DNA of 22,449 nt from CAG-217 sp963642245 (GTDB lineage: Bacteria; Bacillota; Clostridia; Oscillospirales; Acutalibacteraceae), in contig CAVIFY010000031.1 of NCBI GenBank assembly GCA_963642245.1, positions 1-22,449 on the forward strand. The letters run 5' to 3'. The position numbers were made by a program, and so were the translations under genes. Below are positions 7,593-14,520 of the stretch, piece by piece (the stretch's first letter is position 1; every line of letters starts with the position of its first letter). The notes beneath the pieces are model-generated. The model was not told where the DNA came from, made no database searches, and worked only from the letters and a program-made list of their open reading frames with translations.

Positions 7593-7605
7593 CGTTACCG
7601 AAATT
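7588..7605. promoter_or_regulatory. Inverted repeat overlapping the pilin -10 (candidate operator)
   Basis: AATTTCG (7588-7594) TTAC CGAAATT (7599-7605) is a perfect 7-bp inverted repeat covering the -10 and predicted start site. A nested GTAATTTCGTTAC (GTAA-N5-TTAC) overlaps it. The position suits a repressor operator or a 5'-end RNA hairpin; which one is not decidable from sequence. Confidence 0.5.
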
Positions 7606-7719
7606 TTGCCAAAGTGCGCGAGAATTCGACAGACCGAGATAAGCGACAAATGCCCATCAGTCCGCCAAATTCCGCCTGCTTTCGGCAAAAAAATTTAGAA
7701 AATAATGAGGAGAAAAAGT

Positions 7720-9264
7720 ATGAAAAAGACAGCAAAACTGACTCGGCTTGCCAGCGTTCTGTTTGCAGTAATTTTGAGCCTTTCCATGTTCTCATTTACC
7801 GCGATCGCTGCGCCCCGCATTGCCGACGGCGACAAGGGCAGCATTACCGTGACCAATGTGGACAGCACCGCAACGGCCACTGCTTACCAGATCATGACCG
7901 TCAACTTTAACTATGACGCCGATCAGCCGGCAGACCCGGAGTACATTTGGGCAGACGGTGCCGTGGCTTACATCAGCGCCCACTATCCCCAGTACATCAA
8001 CACGGCGGACAATTCCGTGACCGAGGCCTATGCAGAGCTGGCTAAGAGCGACAACAGCGCCGCTGCCCGCACCTTCTTTGCGGACCTGGCCGCTGCCGTA
8101 AAGGACGGCTCCATTACCGTTACCGGCAAGAGCGCAGGCGTTGGCCCCCAGACCATCAGCGGCCTGGATATGGGTTCCTATCTGGTGCTCATTGAGGGCG
8201 GCGTTAAGATCTACCAGCCCATCGCTGTGAATGTGGTGCCCACCTACAACAGCGCCACCAACAGCTGGTCCATTGATAACCAGACCATTACGGACACCAA
8301 GTCCACCCTGCCCACCATTGACAAGCAGGTAGACGAGACGGCCAAGAACTTCTCCATCGGCGACGATGTGCACTACACCGTGTCCGCTACCGTGCCCACT
8401 TACCCGGAGAACGCCACGGCTAAGGCTTTCCAGGTGAGCGATACCCTGTCCGCTTCCCTGACCTATAACAAGGACGCCAAGGTGTACGGCGTAGGCGCCG
8501 ACAACCAGGAGACCCTGCTCACCGAGGGTGTGGACTACACTGTGGACACCACCCGTCTGGACGGCCAGACCGCCGACTTTGTGATCCACTTTAACTATGA
8601 CAAGATCAGCCAGTACACCAAGGTGGCCGTGAAGTATTCTGCCAAGCTGAACGAGAGCGCCGTGATCGGCGACGCCGGCAACCAGAACAACGCCACCCTG
8701 ATCTACAACAACAATCCCTATGACGACAGCACCTGGAAGAGCGACGACAGCTCCGTAAAGGTTTACTCCCTGGGCTTTGACATTACCAAGATCGACAACA
8801 GCACCCAGGCAGCCCTGGCCGGTGCAGAGTTCACCCTCTCTGCCACCAAGGACGGCGAGGCCATCCATTTTGTGCAGACCTCTGCCGGTCACTACACCAA
8901 GGCACTGGACGGCCAGTCCGGCACCACCACCCTGGCTGTGGACAACAACGGTAAACTGATCCTCAGCGGTCTGAAGGCCGGTACTTACTACCTGACCGAG
9001 ACCAAGGCCCCGGAGGGCGGCTACAAGGTGCCCAGCAAGCCCTTTGAGCTGACCGTAAAGGACGACGACAACGACGGTATTGCAGACGGCTTTACCACCG
9101 GCTATGCAGAGGTAAAGGTGGAGAACTCCAAGGGCTTCTCCCTGCCCTCCACCGGCGGCGCCGGTACGGTGATGTTCGCCGTTGGCGGTGTGGCTCTCAT
9201 TGCACTGGGCGGCGCTATGATCGTGGTGCTGCGCAAAAAGAGCAAGACTGCGGAGAACAACTGA
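7720..9264 (+). CDS. SpaH/EbpB-like LPXTG-anchored major pilin (514 aa)
   Basis: Backbone pilin that sortase C should polymerise into a shaft. Signal peptide at 1-31 (ends A-I-A-A-P). An N-terminal domain follows, then an isopeptide-forming D2-type domain beginning T-I-D-K-Q-V-D (about residues 202-330), and a SpaA/CnaB domain beginning D-I-T-K-I-D with E-box Y-Y-L-T-E-T-K-A-P-E (about 423-432). The sorting signal is L475-P-S-T-G, a hydrophobic helix and tail R-K-K-S-K. Where classical pilins have V-Y-P-K, this one reads V-V-P-T-Y, so the usual polymerising lysine is missing there; a nearby candidate is the K in T-D-T-K-S-T-L-P. The ATG at 7720 is chosen because GAGGAG ends 7 nt before it; the upstream ATG at 7705 has no RBS. 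Codon use is strongly biased, as in highly expressed genes. Confidence 0.95.
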   Translation: MKKTAKLTRLASVLFAVILSLSMFSFTAIAAPRIADGDKGSITVTNVDSTATATAYQIMTVNFNYDADQPADPEYIWADGAVAYISAHYPQYINTADNSVTEAYAELAKSDNSAAARTFFADLAAAVKDGSITVTGKSAGVGPQTISGLDMGSYLVLIEGGVKIYQPIAVNVVPTYNSATNSWSIDNQTITDTKSTLPTIDKQVDETAKNFSIGDDVHYTVSATVPTYPENATAKAFQVSDTLSASLTYNKDAKVYGVGADNQETLLTEGVDYTVDTTRLDGQTADFVIHFNYDKISQYTKVAVKYSAKLNESAVIGDAGNQNNATLIYNNNPYDDSTWKSDDSSVKVYSLGFDITKIDNSTQAALAGAEFTLSATKDGEAIHFVQTSAGHYTKALDGQSGTTTLAVDNNGKLILSGLKAGTYYLTETKAPEGGYKVPSKPFELTVKDDDNDGIADGFTTGYAEVKVENSKGFSLPSTGGAGTVMFAVGGVALIALGGAMIVVLRKKSKTAENN

Positions 9265-9284
9265 GTTTATGATTTAAGTAAAAG

Positions 9285-9316
9285 TTCAGGCGGGCGTTGG
9301 TTCGCCTGAATTTTTT
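9285..9316 (+). terminator. Terminator-like hairpin between pilin and sortases
   Basis: TTCAGGCG (9285-9292) pairs with CGCCTGAA (9303-9310), followed by six T. It lies 20 bp after the pilin stop and 38 bp before the sortase start; no new promoter is evident between. It probably causes partial termination so pilin is made in excess over sortase. Confidence 0.85.
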
Positions 9317-9353
9317 ATCCCGCTGCACAGCGGGGCAGAAAGGCGGTGACCAC

Positions 9354-10244
9354 TTGGCTAAGAAACAAAAAAAGAAGAGCAAAAAGCGCCAAATGGCGCC
9401 GATTTATGCCCTGGCGGTGCTGATCCTGCTGGTGGGGGTGGGGATCTTCTCTTACCCGGCGGTGAGCAATTATTTGCAGGAGAAGAACCATACCAACGCC
9501 ATTAACGCGTATAACGACGCCGTGTCCCAAGAGACGGCGGACCAGTTGGCGGCCCAGTGGCAAAAGGCCAAGACTTATAATGAGAATTTGGCCGGCGACC
9601 CGGTGCACGACCCCTTTGTGCCCGGCAGCGGCTACGCCCTGCCCAAGAATTATAACAGCGTGCTGAACACCGCAGGGGACGGTATGATGGGGTATATTGA
9701 GATCCCCACCATTGCGGTGAACCTGCCCATCTACCACTCCACCACCGAGGAGGTGCTGGAGAAGGGGGTGGGTCATATTGAGTCCACCGCCTTGCCCATT
9801 GGCGGCAGCGGCACCCACGCGGTGCTCACCGGCCACACCGGGCTGCCCAGCGCCCAGCTGTTTACCCGGCTGGACGAGGTGCAAAAGGGCGATTATTTCT
9901 ATATCCATGTGCTGGATAAGACCCTGGCCTACCGGGTGTGCGACATTAATGTGGTGCTGCCGGACGAGCTGCAAAATCTGGTGGCAGAGGACGGCAAGGA
10001 CTATGTGACCCTGGTCACCTGCACCCCTTACGGCAAGAACACCCACCGGCTGCTGGTGAAGGGCGAGCGCACCGCTATGCCCAAGACGGCGGAAAAAACC
10101 AATGCCAAAAAGCAGCTGTTCGGCGGCAAGTACCATTATTATCTCATCGGCCTGGCCATTGCGGCGGCTCTGCTGCTGGCGGTGCTGGTGATCTGGCGAC
10201 TGCGGCGCAAAAAGCGGAGCGGAGGTGCCAAGAATGAAGCGTAA
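9354..10244 (+). CDS. Class C (pilus) sortase with C-terminal membrane anchor (296 aa)
   Basis: Membrane transpeptidase that cleaves LPXTG-like signals and joins pilins through lysines. An N-terminal Lys-rich stretch and TM helix (~14-34) are followed by the lid motif D86-P-F, the catalytic H161 in T-G-H-T-G, C223 in L-V-T-C-T-P-Y-G and R232 in T-H-R-L-L-V. A second TM helix and Arg/Lys tail end the protein, the class C layout. I start at TTG 9354 because AAGGCGGTGA lies upstream; an earlier in-frame TTG at 9297 falls inside the terminator loop. It overlaps the next sortase gene by 11 bp. Confidence 0.95.
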   Translation: MAKKQKKKSKKRQMAPIYALAVLILLVGVGIFSYPAVSNYLQEKNHTNAINAYNDAVSQETADQLAAQWQKAKTYNENLAGDPVHDPFVPGSGYALPKNYNSVLNTAGDGMMGYIEIPTIAVNLPIYHSTTEEVLEKGVGHIESTALPIGGSGTHAVLTGHTGLPSAQLFTRLDEVQKGDYFYIHVLDKTLAYRVCDINVVLPDELQNLVAEDGKDYVTLVTCTPYGKNTHRLLVKGERTAMPKTAEKTNAKKQLFGGKYHYYLIGLAIAAALLLAVLVIWRLRRKKRSGGAKNEA

Positions 10245-10929
10245 ATTCCCTTGGCGCGCCCTGCTGACCGCCCTGGCGGTGGTGCTGATCGCCGCCGGTG
10301 TGGCGCTGGCGCTGTTCCCTAAACTTAGCGATATGCACTATCAGCACCGGGTGCAGGCAGCGCAAAAGACCTTTGCCGCTCAAACGGCACAGAACGATTA
10401 CGACTGGCTGTACCGGGAGTTGCAGCGGCGCAATAAGGAACTGTATGCCACCGGCCAAAGCGCCTTAAAGGACCCGTTCTCTTATAGCGTGGCGGATATT
10501 GACCTGGCCGCGTACGGCATAAAGGACAATACCATCGGCTATCTGTCCGTTCCCCGGCTGGGGGTGACCCTGCCCATTTTGCTGGGCGCCAACAGCGACA
10601 ATCTGCTGCAAGGGGCGGTGCACCTGACCCAGACTTCGTACCCCATCGGCGGCACCAACACCAACAGCGTGATCGCCGCCCACCGGGGGTGGAACCGGGC
10701 GCAAATGTTTCGCCATATTGAGAAGTTGCAAGTGGGCGACCCGGTGTATGTGCAGAATTTTCGTGAGACCCTGACCTATACCGTCAGCGAGATTGAAATT
10801 ATTTATCCAAATGAGGTGGACAAGCTGCACATTCGCCCGGGGCAGGATATGCTCACCCTCATTACCTGCCACCCCTACCGGGTCAACGACCGACGCTATG
10901 TGGTCTATTGCACCCGCAGCGAAAATTGA
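10234..10929 (+). CDS. Second class C-like sortase, without C-terminal TM (231 aa)
   Basis: Sortase with one N-terminal membrane helix (~11-29), lid motif D80-P-F, catalytic H150 in A-A-H-R-G-W, C212 in L-I-T-C-H-P-Y and Arg at R220/R221. It ends right after the last core strand (V-V-Y-C-T-R-S-E-N), so it lacks the C-terminal membrane helix of its neighbour. The start at 10234 has GGAGGT 7 nt upstream, inside the end of the first sortase gene, showing translational coupling. Two paralogous sortases suggest a split of labour, such as shaft polymerisation versus adding the 1249-aa protein or wall anchoring. Confidence 0.93.
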   Translation: MKRKFPWRALLTALAVVLIAAGVALALFPKLSDMHYQHRVQAAQKTFAAQTAQNDYDWLYRELQRRNKELYATGQSALKDPFSYSVADIDLAAYGIKDNTIGYLSVPRLGVTLPILLGANSDNLLQGAVHLTQTSYPIGGTNTNSVIAAHRGWNRAQMFRHIEKLQVGDPVYVQNFRETLTYTVSEIEIIYPNEVDKLHIRPGQDMLTLITCHPYRVNDRRYVVYCTRSEN

Positions 10930-10941
10930 ACGGATTTGCGC

Positions 10942-10991
10942 AATCCCTCCGTCAATGCCTGCGGCATTGCCACCTCCCTTTACAAGGGAGG
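10942..10991 (-). repeat. Palindromic repeat family A, copy 2 (inverted)
   Basis: Begins AATCCCTCC, has a middle hairpin ATGCC-TGC-GGCAT and ends CCTCCCTTTACAAGGGAGG. It is the reverse orientation of copies A1 and A3, 13 bp after the sortase stop. With A3 it forms a head-to-head pair bounded by AATCCCT and AGGGATT. Confidence 0.8.
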
Positions 10992-11013
10992 CAAATCGGC
11001 TACAATATCTTCG

Positions 11014-11057
11014 GCTCCCTTGTAAAGGGAGCTGTCAGCGTAGCTGACTGAGGGATT
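11014..11057 (+). repeat. Palindromic repeat family A, copy 3
   Basis: GGCTCCCTTGTAAAGGGAGC, then a hairpin GTCAGC-GTA-GCTGAC, ending TGAGGGATT. The middle hairpin changes sequence in each copy but keeps a complementary stem, so structure seems conserved more than sequence. Confidence 0.8.
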
Positions 11058-11095
11058 ATACGGAAGATTGCCGTTTTTATTCACCTACATACAAA

Positions 11096-11124
11096 AACCG
11101 CTCCGATACCCGGAGCGGTTTTTT
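11096..11124 (+). terminator. Terminator of the pilin/sortase operon
   Basis: 10-bp perfect stem AACCGCTCCG (11096-11105) / CGGAGCGGTT (11111-11120), loop ATACC, then TTTT. It sits after the two family A repeats, so these would be transcribed as the 3' UTR of the sortase mRNA. Confidence 0.9.
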
Positions 11125-11133
11125 GCGTGCCCC

Positions 11134-11163
11134 TTGCAATTTTGCAGCCGGGGCGTGTATAAT
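11134..11163 (+). promoter_or_regulatory. Promoter of the first MATE gene
   Basis: TTGCAA (11134-11139), 18-bp spacer, TATAAT (11158-11163), ending 28 nt before the ATG at 11192. It starts 10 bp after the preceding terminator. Confidence 0.75.
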
Positions 11164-11191
11164 AGGTACATTCTATTGCGCGAGGACGATT

Positions 11192-12553
11192 ATGGAAAAA
11201 AACTGGACCACCGGCAGCGTGCTGCAAAGCATTTTGCGTTTTTCGCTGCCGTATCTGCTTTCTTATTTTTTACAGACCCTGTACGGTATGGCGGATCTGC
11301 TGATCATCGGCCGTTTTGGCACGGTGGCGGATACCACCGCCGTGTCCGTGGGTTCCCAGGTGATGCATATGCTCACCGTGATGCTGGTGGGGCTGGCTAT
11401 GGGCACCACCGTTTGCATCGGCCAGGCAGTGGGCGCCGGGGATCGGCGGCGTGCCGGGCGCTTTACCGGCAACACCGTTACCCTGTTTTTCAGTTTGTCG
11501 CTGGTGCTCACGGTGCTTTTGCTGCTGCTGCGGCGCACTGTGGTGGGGCTGGTGTCTACCCCTACGGAAGCGGTGGAGGGCACGGTGGCCTACCTGACCG
11601 TGTGCTTTTTGGGCATTCCCTTTATCACGGCGTATAACATCATCAGCGCCATCTTCCGCGGTATGGGCGACAGCAAGCGGCCCATGTACTTTATCGCCGT
11701 GGCTTGCGTTTGCAATATCGTGTTGGACTGCCTGTTTATGGGGCCGCTGCATATGGGCCCCACCGGCGCCGCTTTGGGCACCACCTTGAGCCAGGCGGTC
11801 AGCGTGGCGGTAGCCCTGCTGTCCTTAAAGCGCGGGGGCAGCGGCATTCACCTGGAAAAGGCGGATTTGCGACCCAGCCGCCCGGTCACCGGCGCCATTT
11901 TGAAGATCGGCGTGCCCATTGCCCTGCAAGACGGTCTGATCCAGGTGGCGTTTATCATCATTACCATTATCGCCAATCGCCGGGGGCTGAATGACGCCGC
12001 CGCCGTGGGTATTGTGGAGAAGATCATCAGCTTTTTGTTCCTGGTGCCCTCGTCCATGCTGTCTACCGTGTCCGCCCTGGGCGCCCAGTGTATCGGCGCC
12101 GGCAAGCCCCGCCGGGCGGTGCAGACCCTGCGCTACGCCCTGCTGTTGGCTGTGGGCTTTGGCACCATCGTAACGGTCATTATTCAGTTCGTGTCTGAGC
12201 CGGTGGTGGCGCTGTTCACCTCGGACACCACCGCCGCCGGAGCACAGGTGGTGCGCTTGGGCGGGCAGTACCTGCGGGGCTATATTTTCGATTGTATTTT
12301 TGCAGGCGTGCACTTCTGCTTTAGCGGGTATTTCTGTGCCTGCGGTCGCTCCGGACTGAGTTTTTTGCACAATATTTTGTCCATCTCGCTGGTGCGCGTG
12401 CCCGGGGTGTACTTTACCTCGCTCCACTTCCCGGACACCCTGTTCCCGATGGGACTGGCTACCGCCGCCGGTTCTCTCTTGTCTGTGATCATCTGCCTGG
12501 TGGCCTTTGCCCTTTTGCAGCGCAAGGCTAGGCGATCGCCAACGGCGGAATAA
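11192..12553 (+). CDS. MATE-family multidrug/organic cation exporter (453 aa)
   Basis: Twelve-helix cytoplasmic-membrane antiporter of the MatE family, expected to export drugs or metabolites using a Na+ or H+ gradient. MatE signatures seen: S-L-P-Y-L-L-S-Y-F-L-Q-T-L-Y-G-M-A-D at the N-terminus, a central P-T-G-A-A-L-G-T loop, F-R-G-M-G-D-S-K-R-P, and a second MatE repeat beginning I-L-K-I-G-V-P-I-A-L-Q-D. Length is usual for the family. The start is set by GAGG 7 nt upstream and the promoter; a frame extension to 11123 would cross the promoter. Monocistronic; substrate unknown. Confidence 0.94.
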   Translation: MEKNWTTGSVLQSILRFSLPYLLSYFLQTLYGMADLLIIGRFGTVADTTAVSVGSQVMHMLTVMLVGLAMGTTVCIGQAVGAGDRRRAGRFTGNTVTLFFSLSLVLTVLLLLLRRTVVGLVSTPTEAVEGTVAYLTVCFLGIPFITAYNIISAIFRGMGDSKRPMYFIAVACVCNIVLDCLFMGPLHMGPTGAALGTTLSQAVSVAVALLSLKRGGSGIHLEKADLRPSRPVTGAILKIGVPIALQDGLIQVAFIIITIIANRRGLNDAAAVGIVEKIISFLFLVPSSMLSTVSALGAQCIGAGKPRRAVQTLRYALLLAVGFGTIVTVIIQFVSEPVVALFTSDTTAAGAQVVRLGGQYLRGYIFDCIFAGVHFCFSGYFCACGRSGLSFLHNILSISLVRVPGVYFTSLHFPDTLFPMGLATAAGSLLSVIICLVAFALLQRKARRSPTAE

Positions 12554-12596
12554 AAAAGAACGCACTCGACTGTTCCGGTCGGGTGCGCTTTTTTAT
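12554..12596. terminator. Bidirectional terminator between convergent genes
   Basis: CGCACTCGAC (12561-12570) and GTCGGGTGCG (12578-12587) pair with one G-U. A run of T follows on both strands (CTTTTTTA on +, TTCTTTTTTA on -). It serves the MATE gene ending at 12553 and the gene ending at 12599 on the other strand. Confidence 0.9.
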
Positions 12597-12598
12597 GC

Positions 12599-13990
12599 TT
12601 AAAATCGAATGTTGGAGTAGACCCCGTAGTGGTCGGACACATAGCCGCCGCTCAGGTCGTTTAGTACGGTGTAGCCGTTGCCGGTGCCGCTGGTGAAGAT
12701 AAAGTCGATCGGCTCGCTGCCGGTATCGCAGTAGCCCCACTCCTGGTAGGTGGCGGTTTTCTTGGCCGGGTCGGTGCAGTCTTGCAGCCGGGCGGCGATC
12801 CGCCGGTAGGCCTCGCCCTCTTGCGTTTCGTTAAAATCGCCGGTGAGCACCACGGCGGCGTCCTTGCCGTACTTGGCCTGCAATGCCGCCAGGTGGTCTG
12901 CGATCACCCCGGCGCCAAAGTTCGCTGCCTGCTCGGAGGCATTGTCCAGGTGGGTGTTGAGAAACAGCAGCCGCTTGCCGGTGGTGCGGCCTTGCAGCAC
13001 CACATAGCTGCAAAGGCGGTAGCAACCGGCCTGCCCGGGCTGTCCGTTCTCGTCCGTATAGGTGTAGCGGCTGGCTTTGTCCGGCGTTTCGCTGAGCCAA
13101 AAGGTGTTCTTTTCCAGGGCAGCGTACTTGGCCTTGTTCCAAAAGACCGGGTTCATCTCGCTGTTCCAATCCGTAGCGTCGCCGCCCCGCTGCACGCCGT
13201 AGGCGTCGTAGTCCGGCAGGGTGGTTTCCAGCGCTTTGTACCAGTAGATGTTCATTTCTTGGGTGCCGATCAGATCCGGCTTGCACTGGTTCATATAGGC
13301 GGCAAAGCGGGCGCAGCGGGTCATACTGTCCGTGTCGTCAAAGCGGTTGCCAAACACGCTGGCTACATTAAAAGTCACTGCCCGCACATCTTCCGCCCCG
13401 CTGACCGGCGCGGTGTATTGGGCCGATTGCGCTTTGTAAAGAAAGCAAAGGGCGAGTACAATGGGCACCGCCAGCAGAGCCGTTACGCCTGCGGCAGCCG
13501 GGCGCATTTTTCTGCCGCCGACTTTGGTGTGCAGCAGGAATTGCAGCAGATAAATGCCAAAGGTCACCGCCAACCCAATCTTGGCCCGGGCACCGAACCC
13601 AATGGCTAAAAAGGCCGTCAGGGCAAAGACGGCGGCGTTTATCCCAAAGGCGGTCATATTCCGCCGATCGCCGCCCTTGGCCGCGGTGAACAGGGAACAG
13701 ATCAGCGCCACGATCCCCAGCACCAGCGCGCAAAAAACGGCCGCCACCGCAAAGCCGTAGCCTTTGTCGGTCACCATAGGGCGCAGGTCCGCGCCGTGGT
13801 TGGACAGGCAGAGGATCATGGTGATCAGCGATACATTCTTGTGCCCGGCGTAGAACATGGGCAGGCACAGCGTGCCCAGGGGCGCCAGCAGCGCCAGTTG
13901 GCGCAGAATGTGCCAGGGGGTCTGCGCAGTGGAATTTTTCAGTTGGTGCCAAAAGCCGGTTTGTTTGCCGGGTGCGGATGTGGTACGCAT
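12599..13990 (-). CDS. Membrane-anchored endonuclease/exonuclease/phosphatase-family protein (463 aa)
   Basis: The C-terminal ~250 residues form an EEP metallohydrolase domain: metal-binding E245 in I-G-T-Q-E-M-N, G-D385-F-N387 and the final D453-H454 in V-S-D-H-Y-G. The N-terminal ~180 residues carry about four or five membrane helices. Members of this superfamily cleave nucleic acids, phosphoinositides or sphingomyelin; with the domain after the helices it may act outside the membrane. ATG 13990 (MRTTSAPG) is chosen for GGAAGGTGA just upstream. A much longer in-frame ORF to 14383 runs through the promoter at 14195 and is rejected. Its ~200-nt leader contains repeat B3. Confidence 0.88.
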   Translation of the reverse strand: MRTTSAPGKQTGFWHQLKNSTAQTPWHILRQLALLAPLGTLCLPMFYAGHKNVSLITMILCLSNHGADLRPMVTDKGYGFAVAAVFCALVLGIVALICSLFTAAKGGDRRNMTAFGINAAVFALTAFLAIGFGARAKIGLAVTFGIYLLQFLLHTKVGGRKMRPAAAGVTALLAVPIVLALCFLYKAQSAQYTAPVSGAEDVRAVTFNVASVFGNRFDDTDSMTRCARFAAYMNQCKPDLIGTQEMNIYWYKALETTLPDYDAYGVQRGGDATDWNSEMNPVFWNKAKYAALEKNTFWLSETPDKASRYTYTDENGQPGQAGCYRLCSYVVLQGRTTGKRLLFLNTHLDNASEQAANFGAGVIADHLAALQAKYGKDAAVVLTGDFNETQEGEAYRRIAARLQDCTDPAKKTATYQEWGYCDTGSEPIDFIFTSGTGNGYTVLNDLSGGYVSDHYGVYSNIRF

Positions 13991-14093
13991 GATTTCACCT
14001 TCCATAATGTATGTTTGTATTTTGTGCAGCGGGTGCGGCGAGCCAATACGGATGCGTTGGCGGGCTACGGTCAGTCGGTTACAAAAACGCTTT

Positions 14094-14120
14094 CGTAGTG
14101 GCGGCAATCTGCCACCCGCC
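14094..14120. repeat. Palindromic repeat family B, copy 3
   Basis: CGTAGTGGCGGCAATCTGCC then ACCCGCC. On the - strand it reads GGCGGGTGGCAGATTGCCGC, nearly copy 1 at 73-100. It lies inside the transcribed leader of the EEP-domain gene, where it would form a hairpin. Confidence 0.65.
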
Positions 14121-14194
14121 TTGCAGGCAGAGAGAAATTTGCTCACCCCGCCATAGCGCCGATTTGCCAAAATCGGGCGCACCATTCTACCCTG

Positions 14195-14223
14195 ATTATA
14201 TAAGAAGTTCCGCCGGGTGTCAA
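14195..14223 (-). promoter_or_regulatory. Fully consensus promoter of the EEP-domain gene
   Basis: On the - strand: TTGACA, exactly 17 bp, TATAAT. This is a perfect sigma-A consensus. The start site is about 14188, giving a leader of ~200 nt. An imperfect hairpin (GCGCCCGATT / AATCGGCGC) sits within the first 35 nt of the transcript. Confidence 0.8.
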
Positions 14224-14267
14224 CGGATAGAATTTGCCCAGCCGGAAGCATTCGGGTCTGCCGGGCG

Positions 14268-14507
14268 CTATCTTTTCTCGTTGGGGCAGTCTGTAATGCC
14301 AAAGTAAGATTTTTCCACGCTGCCGTACAGGTCGCCAAGTGCTTCTTTCCCGTCGATCCGGGGTAGGTCGGCTTTTTCAACATAAAGGCTGTACCCGCCG
14401 GACATGGGCGTGTATTTTTTCTTGTACGGAATGGCCTGCCGGGTCAGGTATGCTTCATATAGCTGTAATTTGACCTGGTTCTTGGTTTCCAAAATTTTAT
14501 GCTTCAT
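14268..14507 (-). CDS. Small hypothetical protein (79 aa)
   Basis: Not recognised. A compact basic protein starting M-K-H-K-I-L-E-T-K-N-Q-V-K, with Y-K-K-K-Y-T-P-M-S-G-G-Y-S-L-Y-V in the middle; no signal peptide or membrane helix. ATG 14507 is preceded by AGGGG at 5-6 nt; the longer in-frame ORF to 14705 is just a frame of the DUF1848 gene. It follows that gene by 13 bp, so it is the third gene of the operon. A weak hairpin (GCCCGGC / GCTGGGC, about 14237-14267) downstream may terminate transcription. Confidence 0.75.
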   Translation of the reverse strand: MKHKILETKNQVKLQLYEAYLTRQAIPYKKKYTPMSGGYSLYVEKADLPRIDGKEALGDLYGSVEKSYFGITDCPNEKR

Positions 14508-14520
14508 ACAGCCCCTACTT

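Noticed and set aside
7792..8892. 366-aa open frame antisense to the major pilin
   Set aside because: Produced by the pilin gene's biased codons; Gly/Val/His-rich, no RBS or motif.
13991..14383. N-terminal extension of the EEP-domain gene
   Set aside because: It runs through a perfect promoter and repeat B3, and a good RBS marks the ATG at 13990.
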